From Zygaena filipendulae (Eukaryota; Arthropoda; Insecta; Lepidoptera; Zygaenidae), in assembly GCA_907165275.2 (NCBI GenBank), contig OU015675.1:2931501-2995500 (forward strand): a DNA stretch of 64,000 bases. Direction: 5' to 3'. Below, one piece after another: positions 11,155-25,073 of the stretch (position 1 is the first letter of the stretch; each line of letters begins with the position of its first letter). The notes beneath the pieces were generated by a model. The model made no database searches, was not told where the DNA came from, and worked only from the letters and a program-made list of their open reading frames with translations. Position numbers and translations under genes: made by a program.

Positions 11155-11486
11155 AATTGGGTATTCTCCAAGGTATGAATATCAAAATTCTAATTAGTCC
11201 GTCAGTTAGAAATTAAAAAAATTATAGACACGTATTTTTTGCTTTTTCAATTTAATGAAAATGAACATAGATAAAGCGCATTAAAGTTTAGGGTGGGGGG
11301 CTCGTGACGTCAATATTCATTATAAACGCCATACAAACCACACCGAATTGTGACGTCACGCGAAATTTCAACTCAATGTATCTCTGTTATTTTTTGAGTA
11401 AGTAAAAAAAGAAAAAATACGTGTCCAATATTTTTTACTAATCTACAAGACGGACTAAAAAAATTTTTTTTGTCAAGTAGCCAATT
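11155..11486 (+). repeat. TTAGTCCGTC MITE, complete copy
   Basis: This non-autonomous element of about 330 bp carries TAGTCCGTC near the left end (about 11193) and GACGGACTA near the right end (about 11450). ATACGTGTC lies just inside each, and TGACGTCA palindromes lie in the middle. AATT is present at both edges (11155-11158 and 11483-11486) and could be a target duplication. Confidence 0.8.
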
Positions 11487-11689
11487 AGGTCACTTTGTAT
11501 CTCTTCTTTTAAACGATAATGAGGTTAAAAGAGCTTTTTTTTTCTTCAACATAAAATTTTTGAAGTGAAACTGCTTTGGTACAATAGGGAAAAAACCGTT
11601 TGGTTATTCGGTTTTTATAGATACTATTTGTTGTTATAGCGGCAACAGAAATAGATACATCATCTGTGAAAATTTCAACTATCTAACAG

Positions 11690-11778
11690 AGATACAGCTT
11701 GGTGACAGACGGACGGCCAGACGGACGGACAGCGGAGTCTGGGGTCCCGTTTTCCCCTTTGGATACGGAACCTTAAAA
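11690..11778 (+). repeat. Right end of GGTTCCGTA-type repeat
   Basis: GACAGACGGACGGCCAGACG is followed by GACGGACAGCGGAGTCTGGG, GTCCCGTTTTCCCC and GATACGGAACCTTAAAAAA, the standard right end of this common lepidopteran repeat. Confidence 0.65.
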
Positions 11779-11805
11779 AACGAGACACACGCATAATTAT
11801 GTACA

Positions 11806-12322
11806 TCTACTAATATTATAAATGAAAATATGAGTATATTTATTAGGTCTTAACTACTCAGCCGATCATTATGAAATTTTGCGTACCTACACATTGTCAG
11901 GTACCAAAAAGGAAATACGGTGTTGTACATTCCAGAATATCTGCGGGAACTAGATACGAAATAGGGATGTGGACTACTTTTGAAAATCAAAATTCTAATT
12001 AGTCCGTCAGTTAGAAAATAAAAAAATAATAGACACGTATTTTTTGCTTTTTTAAATAAATTAAAATATACAGAGATAAAGCGCATTAAAGTTTAGCGTG
12101 AGGGGCTCATGACGTCACTAACCGCTAAAACCGCCACACAAACTGTTAGAATAGTGACGTCACGCGAAATTTCAACTCAATATATCGCCGTTATTTTTTG
12201 ATTACGTAAAAAAAGAAAAAATACGTGTCCAATATTTTTTAATAATCTACAAGACGGACTAAAAAATAAAAATTAGTCAACATGCCCATTAATGCGCGTG
12301 AAACCACGGGGAACAGCTAATA
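11806..12322 (+). mobile_element. Helitron-like repeat split by a MITE
   Basis: The left end CTACTAATATTATAAATGAA is at about 11809, and the right end GTGAAACCACGGGGAACAGC then TAA is at about 12300-12322. Between them sits a whole TTAGTCCGTC MITE (11961-12290). Removing the MITE restores one Helitron-like repeat, so the MITE inserted later. Confidence 0.65.
11961..12290 (+). repeat. TTAGTCCGTC MITE nested in a Helitron-like repeat
   Basis: Its termini ATAGGGATGTGGACTACTTT and TTAGTCAACATGCCCATT are imperfect inverted repeats. AATTAGTCCGTC and GACGGACTAA lie inside them. It is the variant with GTTGACTA ends, shared with the copy at 34825-35155. Confidence 0.8.
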
Positions 12323-13960
12323 TATTTATAAAGGTTTAAAGTGTACCTACATATACGTAAGTACTGTTTTTATAGTGTTTCTTTATTCCGCATATACAGT
12401 TAAACAGTGATAGGCTAGGTATAGGACAAAACCGCACAAAAGCGACGAGAACTTTGGAATTTCACCGACATACTCTGCATTAAGGTCTCCGAGGCTAACC
12501 AGAAGTGAAGTTTGAGCGTAATCATAAACAAGGTCACGCGGTTCATTGCAAAACGAGATACGAGGCTCGAGGGTTCTAAAATAAGTAACGTACCTTACCA
12601 CGACAAAACAAAAAAAAAACATTTCATATTTTACCTAACATAGTCCAACGTTTTTGTCTTTAAACTTTCCCAATTTAAAATAAGCGTTCTGTTCAGTGAT
12701 CACCTCAATGTTAGAGCTATAAATCACTTTCCATCGAGCCATTTCTTCAGCTGTAAAAAGATGCAATAGGAGGCGTAAGGGGCAAGGTTCTATCTGGAAG
12801 TAATATGTATCACGTATTCATAGAATTTTGCCATGGTAGGTACACATGTGTGTTTTGATGCAAGAGAATTTTCTTCACCAATTTAAGTCTAACGTATTTT
12901 TCGTTGCTTAGTTGTAAACAGATTTTCATTTTATTCCTTTAAACTACAACTTAAGAATAGTTGAAGCATTTCATATTCATATAAATTTTTAGCACTCATT
13001 CGATACTCTCTAATACGATACTCTCGACACAGTAGGTATACGTAGGGTAGATACCTATCGTTTATAAGGTTACAATTGCAAAACATAGTCTATATATTAT
13101 ATATAGATACATAGATAGATATATAGTACCTACTAATTAAAAAATCATCAACTCCAAATACAATAACAGCATTTTAAAGGCAAATATCCTTGGAACATCA
13201 TAGAAACCATCCTAATATGGTGTGAAGGTAAAACATAAGTGAATTTTCCTTCCGAGCTTACCTAATCCCAAACGGGCACAAATGACTCAGCTGTTTTCTC
13301 ACGATCCAAAACAATGAGTTATCTATCCCATTCTAACATCAACAACTGTGTAAGTCAGTGAGGGATGGCAATGTCGTAGGATTTACAATGGTATTGACAA
13401 GACAAGCCTTTTCGAACCTTGAGTGGGGATGTTGACTGATTTTTAGGGATCTCTTGTTATAACCTTATCTTCTCTATTATTCGATAGCTTCATTCGAATA
13501 TAACAATAATACAATTATTATGTATGTCCCTATTTAAATAGAAAAAAAAACCTTTAAAAAAATCTTAAAAAAATATTGTTTTGTGTTTATATACCTATCT
13601 AAGTTGTATACAATGTAACTGTAATGAGAAAACTTGGACGGATTTAAATGAGATTAGCTCTATAAGTAAATATAGCATACAAGTCTGATGACCCCGGACT
13701 CGTTCGAGCAGGTGAAACTGCAGGCGACAGCTAGTCGAATCATACATGTCATAGGTATTTTTTGTGACGAAATTAATGCAGAGTGGTTTAAATACGGTAA
13801 TAAGATCTTTCTTTAACTACCTATGATGATCTACAGGAGTAAAACTATAGCAACTTTTATAGCACCTAACGCTAAGTACTATGCCTCTTATATTGTAGAA
13901 TACGGAACTCTTTCACACATCGGAATTATTAATTTTATAATAATTATTATTTATTAAAGA
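12323..13960. other. Gene-free interval with one Helitron-like tail
   Basis: No supported gene. A Helitron-like 3' end lies near 13640-13736 (GGTGAAACTGCAGGCGACAG followed by CTAG). The rest is AT-rich without recognisable structure. Confidence 0.4.
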
Positions 13961-13964
13961 TTAA

Positions 13965-14206
13965 CGGCCGCACTCAGAGTCGACTTTAATGATTACTTAG
14001 TTAAGTATAGATTTTTAAAACAAAACTGCCGCAATCAGACAAGTTTAATAAATTAATGTTAATTGGCATTTAACTAATTAACTTACATCTCATTAAATGC
14101 CAATTACAATTAATTTACTGAACGTTTCTGATTGCGGCAGTTTTGTTTTAAAAATCTATAGATACTTAACTAAGTAATCATTAAAGTCGACTCTGAGTGC
14201 GGCAGT
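13965..14206. repeat. Fold-back MITE, family F copy 2
   Basis: It has the same hairpin as 3587-3824 and the same orientation. Ends are CGGCCGCACTCAGAGTCGAC and GTCGACTCTGAGTGCGGCAG. The loop region contains TTAATGTTAATTGGCATTTA and its complement. Confidence 0.87.
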
Positions 14207-15665
14207 AAGACTGTATTTCTCATGTGACCAAAATCAAAGAGTATATAACCACTAACCAAAATAATGCGGGCGTTATAGTTACCGTCTTCCCCTGTAGGTA
14301 TATTATTTAACAATAAATAACAAACTCGGATTACAAGATGCAAGTACAAGAGTCTTTGTAGTTTAGTACTTTTTACCTTAAAAGGACGTTAATTTATGAA
14401 GACTGTTTGAATTTTGCAATAAAAATAGAACCGAAAAATGGAACCTACTAGAAATTTTATTTATCCGTTTGTTGATTACATTGCTTTATAATAGGTAATA
14501 ATTTTTATTATAATTTGATGGATTACTTATTATAACGAGTAATAATCATGAACCAATAAAAATTGTCTTATTTAATTGGTCCATGGTAATAATGACAAAA
14601 CAGTGATACAAAATCACTTTTAGGGATACAGGGAACCTCCTTTTTTGAAATCGGTTAGTAATGATATCTTTTCTACGTTGTATTTTAAATTATCACCTGT
14701 CCTTTCTCAATATTTATGTATGTTTTCATTAGGTTTAATAATATAAGCACCTGTTCAAGAAGATTACTATCTGGAAGGCGAAGGAGAAAAAGATTCATAG
14801 ATTGCGAAATGGGTGATTAACAATTTCGTAAGTGGCATTGAACAAGCAACTGCACACCTACGTTATTCTGCAGTAAATTCGGTTAATTAATCCTCTCTTT
14901 TCAATTATGAACATTAATATGAGAGATTTTAGCCGTGCAACCTTAACCCTAATGCAGTGTCAGTGGGCTGCATACTGCATATTAGATTCACGTAAGGCGT
15001 TTCTCCCACAGTAACGATACGTCAGTCAGTACGATTTTAACCATCGCAATTTACAAATTATCTATCTATACTACCTTTAAATAAGCAATTCTTAAAATCT
15101 GAACCTCGGAAACGGCTCCAACGATTTTCATAAAATTTAGTATGCAGGGGGTTTCGGGGGCGATTAATCGATCTAGCTAGGTTTCAATTTTAGAAAACGT
15201 CATTTTATCCGTGTTTTCTGGCGATGAAAAATTAGTGTTTCGTAGGTACTGCTTTACCGACACAGCGTTGTTAAGCTGTGATTATAAAAATATATACCTA
15301 CTTACCTAGAAACTGTAAAATTTACCAAAAAAAAAAATACGGCACGGTATGGTCATCCAGGTATTTTGGTAGAGTTGTTAATTTTCTCTTCTGTGTCGTC
15401 TCTCTAGAGTCTAGATTGACAACTGTCTGGGATCAGGAAATTTTGGCTGTTTAAGTAAAATAAAAAACTTTGTTTTTGCTACACATACAATATATTTTCA
15501 TAATTGATATATTATTAATATAGAAGATACATATTATAATATATAATGTAAAATAACAAAAAAAAAAACAAGTGACAACGAAATTAAATACGAAAGCATG
15601 TCGGTAAACTTAATAAAATTAACAAAAGCTGTTACTATAACCAGATAATTTGACTTGCAAACCTG
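14207..15665. other. Gene-free interval
   Basis: No supported gene. A body fragment of a common lepidopteran repeat lies near 15060-15190 (GGAAACGGCTCCAACGATTT wording). Confidence 0.4.
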
Positions 15666-15667
15666 TA

Positions 15668-15770
15668 CAGTCAGCAACAGAAATTATGTAAACACTTTTG
15701 TCGGTTTTTAAACTTTATTATCTACTATTAATGTCCGTCAAAATATATTACATATCCATGTTGCTGACTG
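15668..15770. repeat. Short Tc1/mariner-type MITE
   Basis: This 103-bp element has 12-bp ends CAGTCAGCAACA and TGTTGCTGACTG, flanked by TA on both sides (15666-15667 and 15771-15772). This TIR is a familiar one among insect MITEs. Confidence 0.8.
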
Positions 15771-15772
15771 TA

Positions 15773-18700
15773 CATAACATCGTTTAGTAAAAGTTATCGT
15801 GTGCCGTTTTTTTACGGATGGGTCTACAGACTATTTGCTTACGAAAAATATAATACTTTTTTATACTAGTTATATAATTTGAATGTATTCCACATTTTTT
15901 CAAAAAAATATTGGGTTAAAACGAAAATACTGAAATATTTTGTCATAAAGGTAGATAGATATATAAAAGTTTCACCGATACATTTAAGATTAATTGTATG
16001 ACAGTACAAGCGAAGAGATAAAATTTATCATGTAAAATACCAATCCCATCATATAATTATAAAATTATTGATTAAACAATTTAAATCAAATAAGTACTTC
16101 TAGATATTTAAATATCAAATTATTATCGAACAATACAAATAGTGACGTCTTTCACAAGTCCGATAAAGTTTTCTTAAGTGAGATAAAATACTGATATAAT
16201 GTTAAGAATTGAATCAGTAAAATTTAATAATAAAATAAAATCAGAAAATGAAATAAGGTAAAAAAGTCACTATTTTAGGAATATATGATATATTTTAGGA
16301 AGATTCGTATTTAAAATGAATAAATCACCATTTTATATAACGATAATAGAATTGTAACAAGAATTTAGATCTGTTACAAGGTCAGCTGGGAATTAAAACA
16401 GGGAATTAATTATTATATTATAAATTATCATATCGAGATAAGTTTCTTTTACATACATCTCTTATAGTAAATAATCTATTAACATAATTATAAACTTGAT
16501 ACCTAGTCGTTTCGCCAAATAACTATATCTTTCGAAGGCAAGCTAAAACGCAATTAAACTTGAATTACATCGAAATGTTTCACTTACTTTCCAACAGTCA
16601 ATATAAACTAAATTTTAACCTTTTTTTTTCTAAAAGTTATCTGAATTAATACTTATGGGATATTAATAACTCTTAAACGCAAATAAAAAACAATCCAAAT
16701 ACAATGACGTGATCGTTATATTATACAACTGTTAATGTAATTAACGAGTGTTTTTTTTTTTTTATTTACCAAGTTAAACTTATTTTTGATCTCAGTAAGT
16801 ACCGCCTCTAATGACGAGACAAGATTATATAAAATTTTTGATAGATAAAAATATGATAGTAGGTATAACAAGCGCAGATACAGGGGAATGGTTGCTATTG
16901 CCCTCACGACTGAGGCCCTTATTTTGAACTGATTTGGTTTATTTAGAAAAAAACCACTTGTTTTCTCTCCCCTCCCCACAAAAGACCCTCCCCTCATCCC
17001 CTGTATCCGCACCTACGATGTAGTTGTGGCTTTTTTAGATAAATTAATTATAAGTGAGACTAGTTTCTTTCAAATTCGACAAACACAATCCACGCCGTAT
17101 ACTCAACGCGTCGAATTCCATGTTATTGCTATATAACACTCCACATTCCCTTTTTAACATATTTAAACAACCACTACTAGATGGATAAGTACGTTTGTTC
17201 TAATTCTAGGCAATTCGGTTTAACAATGTCACATTTATCTAGCTAGACAGTAGTCAACAGGAATCTTTCATTTGAATTTGTTTCAATTTTAATTACAATA
17301 TTTCGAAGTAGGTACCTATATAATTATATATTTGTATTCGTTTATCACACGATGGTTTGCCAAACCGAATTATTGTTGTTTCACAGCCTTTTATGAAGTC
17401 TTGGTTATTTGAATAAATCGATTTTCAACCTCGCCCTTTTAGAATATAATTATGCGTAGGTAATATGAAATATTTTTACATCCCTTTATAAACTCAACGT
17501 AACCATAAAAATACTGTTTTAATACACTGGGTGCAAATCTCACCATTTTTACAGATTTTAGATATCATACTACCTCTACTGATAATTAATTGTTCTATAT
17601 ATTTATTTATTATTTACATGTCCATCACTTAGGGCATCGAATGATGCTATTGAGGTGCGCGATTAGTGGTGACTGGTGAGTGATGACAGTTCACGTCGGT
17701 AAACCTCAAGATGAAATAATATTCCCATGTTCACGAGCTTTGCCTGTGAGTTGACTATCATTCAATCAGTGACATCACTATTCACTATTCCATAAGTACC
17801 TAAATATGGCGATAAGGCAGATTCACAAAGGGTTGTTGTATAAAAAGATGTAATTATAGCAATGAAAGGGCGGGGTTAACGCGTAATAATGATAACGTCT
17901 ATTCTTTAGAGAGGCAAGGAATGATTTTGTTGTTCATTTTTTTATTTACATGATCTTACATACATAATATACGATGGCATTTCTAAATCACACAAGTTCA
18001 TAACATTTTTTTTACAATACGTACACATTTTATGATGTAGCATTTCGCTAATAGAAGTACTTCTGCGACAACATAACCTGGCGTCCTAGAATAAGCTCGT
18101 CTTTTGGGGTCATTCCCAGTTTCCCCGACTTCGAATGTCCCCAGTGAATTTTTTACTCGAAATACAATATTCCCCATCCGTCACCGGGACATGGAAAATA
18201 TACTTTCGAGGGCTGTATAGTTCATATATTTGTTCTATTTTTTTTTAAACTTAATCTCAGCTTACTTGTCTGAAATGTCGGCCCTAAATTTCCTATTTAA
18301 AATAAAAAAAAAAATTTGTTATGACCAAAATACATATAAATAAATAGAGTGTAACGTAGTCGTATCTGTATTCCAATTTTGATCCCAAAATGGCGATGTT
18401 TTATGTTAATTAATGTGAATATTCGCAGTTCTTTTAAGATAATATGGGCTGGTATTTTTCAGCTAGTGTAATGCACATTTTCATCGGCATAGATTTTAAT
18501 CCCTCTATAAATACCCTTAATACTGGTGGTGGTTGACGTTGGCCTTCAGTACGATAGGATGAAATAAAGATTGTACTTTAGGAAGGGGGTAATGTTATCG
18601 CAGAAGACATGTAACTTAATGTTTATTAGTTTCGTTATTATTATATTTTGTTGTTCGTAATTAAGTTTAAGCCTCATAATCATTTCTCAGTCTCAGGGAA

Positions 18701-21700
18701 TGTACGTTGGTAAGTCTCTTCGTTGCCTTACAATATTATATTTATATTACTATGTAATTTCACGTCAAACGTCAATAAAGTTGTCATAAAAATACGATTT
18801 TCTTTTCGAGAGGGATGAAAGAAATCAATTGAATGATTACATCATGAGATTTCGTTAATACTTAAGCTATTTGAAGCATTCGTTTCAAATAATGTTGGCC
18901 CTAAGAGATAATAATTGTAATAGATATTATTAATATTAATGATATACTAAAAATCATTTCATATGTTATCATATTATTAGTTTTACACATTTCTATTCAT
19001 AGATATTATTTGTGCGTACAACGATTTTGTGTTTACAAATTTGAATTATGTTTTATTTATTTAATTTGGACGATTATATAATAACAAATATACATATTAA
19101 GCAATTCATATATCCATAATATCCATACATTAAAGATTGTAATATCTCGAGGTAAAATCACTCGTAAATATAAGTATGATTAAAAATTTTAGATTTTCAC
19201 TAGGCCCTTGCAGTAGTAACATAGATATTGTTGGCCGTCATTTTTGTCATTTTCAGTGTAGGTACATATCGGGTATAATACGATTAATTATTATTTATTA
19301 GTTTGCATACTTACCAAGTTGGCGATGTATTTTCTACATCATAATGTACACTAGTTCGTAATTTATATTGGTTTTAATATGTATCTATCGTATTTAGATG
19401 TAGATATTTGTATATTAATTAGATCTTTTTATGTATATATGTATATTTTATTCGACACGATTGTATTGATGTCGTTATCAGTCTATTGTTTACGAAATGC
19501 ATCCAGTGGCTTCGAGGGACGGACCATGGAGTTCAGAGTGTGCAAGCAACGATAATATGTATAATACAACCCATTAACGCTTCTTCATTTTGCATCTGTT
19601 TAACGTTATAACTATTAATTTCAAATAACTAATATCTATGTTATTTAAGTTTTTAATAACGATAACGCACACACAACTTGGATAGTAGCTTTGCTCTTTC
19701 CGTAAAACTATATGGTCCGAGTAAATTTACCCCAATTAAGGGGCTGTGTCGAAAAACAATTGAGCCATAAAAAAAGACAGCGACAACTTGTCACATATCT
19801 ATATTATACATTCGAGAGAAAGTGACAGCAGCATGGTCTACAGAATTTCCAGTGGAAGAAATTTTTATAATCTATCTCCGAAATCACTGGCCAAGCAATG
19901 TTCTATACCGTATCCCTTCAAACTTTGACATTGGCAGAATCGCCATCATAACAGTGGAGCCATAAAACCACAAATTGATATTGGACAGCGGCGTGCCCGC
20001 TCGGCGAAAATAAATCGAAAAACGACCAAACAAACATTGCGATTATCGTATTTTTAGCATTAAACAAAAATTCTATATGCTCAAAATAACATATATCCGG
20101 AATCGAAACTCCTCCTTCTAATCCTAGTAGTTCCTAGGACTTTAAGAAACAATGTTTGTTTGTTTGGGAATAGGAAGATAGTGAAAAAAGAAAGTTTTAA
20201 CAATCAAAAAGTCGCTAGTGTGCTCAAGTAAAATAAGTGGGCTTATGTTTTACGAAAGGCACAAGTTACCTACTTAGGTTGTCTGTAAAAAAAGCTATTA
20301 GTTATTATTTGTTGTTTAAGATGTGTAATATTCTAAAGTGGATGAAATTTAACAATCTATTAGGTGAATAAATCAGCTGTTTGGATCTATTTTTAACGCA
20401 TTTTTATTTTTTTCATCAGCCCAAAGGATTTTAAGCTTCCGTCTTCTCTTATCACCTAAAATTTTCCTTCACATGTGGACATTGTGTCGTCATTTTATTT
20501 ATACCTCGATATTCGAAATCGGTGGTTTTAATTATATCTGTTTAAATTTTTCGTTAAAATTTCACAAATCATCACGTGAACGTTAGATTTAAACGATATA
20601 GATTAATTGCTAATTAATTTTAATATTTTGTATAAAGATCTTATCGATCGTGTATTATAAGATCATCGTCGTTATTTAAAATATTAAGATATCTACTAGT
20701 TTAATGGCTAAATTTCAATCGATATCGATCGCAACGATTTTCAAGCGAGGGTTTGACACGATTTTACAACTCGGACTCGGAAGTCCATTCCGCACGAGAT
20801 GAAACAAAATATTACTTACCTACTTATATGGAAAAACATTTTTTTATAAATCTTTTTCAATAATGATTCGTCAGCAACTCGCCGAGGATTTCAAACAGCC
20901 TTAAACGTTTTTGATTCGAGAATCGCATAAGAAAAATACCATTTATATGTATTACTTACTATGCCATTTCGTTTAACGCCTCCACAATTAGGTAATGCAA
21001 TTCTCAAACTCGCTGCCTCATTCGACTGTTCGTATAACGATTGAATCGTTAGCATTACATCTAAAATAATGAAAATTAATTAAATCTATATAAGATGAAA
21101 CACAATTAGATACCTACCTAGGATTATTTAGCAACATGCAGTTTACATTTTATAAGATATAAGATAACAATCCCACGAAAACTAATCGTTTTTACACAAT
21201 AACAGTGGCACTTTGTTGTTAGGTTTGATAAACTCTTCTTTTCCAATAATAATAATTGCCATTTTTTAAGAAAATTTACTTAATGACTTATATTCGATTA
21301 TTATGAGTATAGTATACTCATTGAAAATACTGCTCAGTTTTTTTTTTTTTCATATACTTAGCTTTTCACTTCATACAAATATCTCTGTTTTTGTGCAACG
21401 AACACATTACAATTTTTGCCGTTTACAGAGATACAATATTAAAGTTGAAAATTATTGCATCTGTGGATATTAATTATTATTATTTACATTTGCGAATCGC
21501 TCGTTGACTAGATGTTTAAGCTTCTTTATCATTATAAAATAATATTGTGTAATTAAAATTGAAAAAACTGATGTTCATTCGACGCTAGAAAAAAAACTTC
21601 AAAAATAAAATTTGTGTTAGTAATAATAAAATATCATTAATATTTTCTTTATTTACACAATACTATTTTACATGTAAATTTTATATCGCATGTGTAGAAC

Positions 21701-24700
21701 TACACCAAAAGTTAGGGGAAATTTGATTAAAATAATTTTACTCCTACGTATAAAACGGCGCTTTGTACAAAGTAGCGCATAATTTGAGCTTGAAGTGTAA
21801 TTTTACTATAGTCATGCAACAGAAACACTCAAGTTTGACCCAAAGATGTAGTAGGTAATAACATGTTGTGCAAATATCAAAATCTATAGATAGGTATACA
21901 CTTAATGTTGTTATTTCAACATTTAAGGAAGAATAAAACTATAATTGCTGCCATTAATAATAATAATAATAATTCTAAGAAAAATCACACTTCATAGGTT
22001 TTATTCGCTTGCGTACAAAACTTCAATATAAAAAAAACTTTTGGCATGTTACAAAAATGGCGTATTTTGGACATTACATATTGCACTTATAAGCTACACG
22101 ATGAGTTCGCCATATTGAGAGATGTTGCCAGTAAACATATAAATCGGCCTTTCTCAATGTTCCACTGAACATTTTATTATATCCAATGATTTGTTCCATT
22201 CACATAGTTTTTTTATTTTCACACGTATATAAAATGGCACGTCTTTGGTACAACAACGATGTAATGTGACGCAGCAAATTATTTTATTCACATTATATTC
22301 ATTGAGTGGATAATAATTAATAACAAAATAATATAATGGCATTGTGAATGGAATATTTTTTGCCATTTTAAATAATCTGAATTCTTTATTAAATTTAAAG
22401 CTTTGTTCTTTCTTGTTAGTATTGGTGGGCATAATTTTTTATTTTGATGGGCCAGCATATTATCAGCTTATCAGGTCTTTCCAACTAGCGCCTCGCTTTA
22501 AAATTAAATAGAAGATATTCCATTTAAAAATAAATCTTTAGGAGAGTATGTAAAAAGAGTTAATAGGTAATACTTTTTGATGATAATTCTGCAAAAATTA
22601 CATATAATTATACATATATATATTTGAATAGATGATTTTGACTTTTGAAACTTTAGTGGTAGTTTCAGTGAACAATAGTGACACGTAGATTTCTGAGATG
22701 TGACTATTATTCACTGACAGATACTGTCAGCTCGCTGTCAACCTTACGATACGCACAAGCGCACAACACGTGTACGTACAAGCCTGAAGCCGGCCGTGTT
22801 TACTTGTGGGAAAGTACTTGAATCAGTTTATTGGTATGGACTCACCTCAAATGAGAATATAAAAATATGTATACGTAGGTGTATGTATATGTTGTATAGG
22901 TTAGTTGATAGTAAACTACTGTTTTTTTAAAAAGGAGGAGGTTTCGGGTAGTGACCTTCAAAGATTTATTTGAACTTTAGTTGCTTCATTACTTAATTTT
23001 ATCTATTAATGTGAATAGTGTAAGTAAAAAAAAACCTCTACATTATAACTACTTAGCTATGGGAAGGTAGGATATAATATAACACATGTTTTTTTATTCA
23101 CCCTTTTTGGGGAAAGCAAAGGAATAAGCCCATACAGCCAGATCAAAAAGCAAATAATATTATTATATCTGTTGTAAATATATCTATTGTAAATTTAATT
23201 TATTACAAGTAAAGAAAGTATGAGCAAAATGTGTCAAACGACTACTTTTTGCGGTTGGCAACAAATTTATTATATTATGTTTACTTGTAGAATTATAGTA
23301 TTTTCTCTATTGTAATACAAGATGTAACTATCCTCGAATCGATGTCTTTTTAAATGAAATATCTCAAAAGACATGACTGTGTATCATGAGAGTGATCAGA
23401 TTCGTTCATTTAAATACAATCCTTTAGCTAAAGTTGCTGCATACTTTAATCTGGCCCAATTTACAGTCTTTTGGTATGCATAACGAATGTTATTTGCTAA
23501 TAAGGAATTCAGATTTCTTTGTAAATACAATATACAATTTGGTAGAAATTGATTAATTCTAATTAGCAATACAATTTGAATAAAGGTCATTTTAGTAAAA
23601 ATACACAGTAACATAATATTTAAGTATTTGATTTAAGAGCTATTTACACGCGACAAATGGTTTTTTATTTTTAATGTTTTTTTTTTGCACGTGCATATTT
23701 TTAAGCATTATAAAAGAAAATGTATTCTATAAGAACAGTGATAGAAATATAGGAACTATTGGTTGTTTCCTCTAGTTTTCAAAAGAATTTAATTTCCTTA
23801 TTTTAATTAAAATATAATTAAGTAATATGTCTGTAATTATTGCTTTGTAATTTATGACACGCTGAGAAAAAATTCATACTGTAATGTCAAACGGTTAGGC
23901 CGTCAGATTTTTGTTTCTTTGCCTTCGCCGGTTTAAAAAAACGGCGGCATTTTTAAGACTGATGGAGATTTTCCTTTTTTTTTAAGAACTTAAGATATAT
24001 AAATGTCGTATACAATTAATACCAACACCAAAAATGTTTAACAACACGAGCTCTTCCGCAATTGAAATACAAACCTATAATCTGGATTCTAACATAAACT
24101 TTTAAGTCATAAACAACGATAAAATTTTAAAATTATGATTAAAACAAAAATGTTGCATTGTTCAGTATAATGCACGCATGATAATAATAATAATATATAC
24201 TCTCACTGTTCAATGTAAAATTGGTTTTTATTTCTTTATGAATTCGAGATAGGTAATCACTAGAATGAAAGTTGTGGATTAAGATTTCAGACCATCGCAT
24301 TATCGTAAGAAATGCAGATGAATTAGCTACAATTATTGTCAGTGTATTTTTTTATTTGTATATACAATCGTTTTTTTTTTTTTTTTTTAGGAAATCGTGC
24401 AAAACATAACGCTCTAGTGATTGTCTGAATTACAGACAAAATTTCGGTTTTCAAACCGTTTTAAATAACAATTATTTCGAACTTTGTTACGGCCACATGT
24501 TCAAGGCACCTGTGATTACGACGTCATTAAAACTGTACTCAAATAGAGATGACGTCACAAAAATGCGTCGATATTTATACTCTAGCGCCCGGAACAGCTG
24601 ATTATTTGTTTTTTTTTTAGTCATACGGATACAAGGCCCAAGTGTGTCCAAGTTCGATATAGCTGCCGAATTAACACATTGCAGCTTTGACGTCTATCTA

Positions 24701-24850
24701 AATTAAAAACGAATATAGCGGTCGATTAAAATCACACCTTGTTGTTTGGCGTCGTAAGGTTTACTATCACTTATTATCTTTTTCGTCGATGATATGTTGA
24801 TTTCGGAAATGGAACTTTCTGCGCGCGATCCAATGATGACATATTTTTAG
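15773..24850. other. AT-rich 9-kb stretch nearly free of repeats
   Basis: Unlike its surroundings, this stretch shows almost no transposon ends. Many short T/A runs and polyadenylation-like AATAAA/TTTATT words occur on both strands. I find no exon with convincing splice sites. The FBXO33-like gene ends at 25319 on the minus strand, so part of this stretch could be its 3' UTR or downstream regulatory DNA. One small GC-richer island is at 19498-19560. Confidence 0.45.
22705..22815 (+). repeat. Dispersed repeat, pair with 26225-26340
   Basis: The block TATTATTCACTGACAG, then CTGTCAGCTCGCTGTCAACC, TTACGATACGCACA and CCGGCCGT is shared in order with 26225-26340, with small indels. The family is not recognised. 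Confidence 0.7.
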
Positions 24851-25073
24851 TTTTTTTTAAATGTTTCTAGTGGATCTAGGTACTTACAAGACCAGCCAGT
24901 TGTTTGCAGATGATCACTTTCTTGTCTATGTCATAAATCGTTCAGCTGCCCGCGTTCACAGTCAATACGACCTGTATGAAATGTATTTTAAATTGAATTT
25001 TCTTTCAAAACTTGTAAACAAATGGTACTGGTCCGATAGAAATTTTAAAATAGGTATATTATACAATACGGTC

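Noticed and set aside
16716..17012. 98-codon minus-strand frame
   Set aside because: It begins in a pyrimidine-rich tract and ends in low-complexity lysine runs from a poly-T stretch; no homology is apparent.
18090..18215. GC-richer block that looked like an exon
   Set aside because: All frames carry early stops or lack splice signals on either strand.
22154..22432. 92-codon minus-strand frame in the repeat-poor island
   Set aside because: It has no domain, no GC or codon signal and no splice sites; probably chance.
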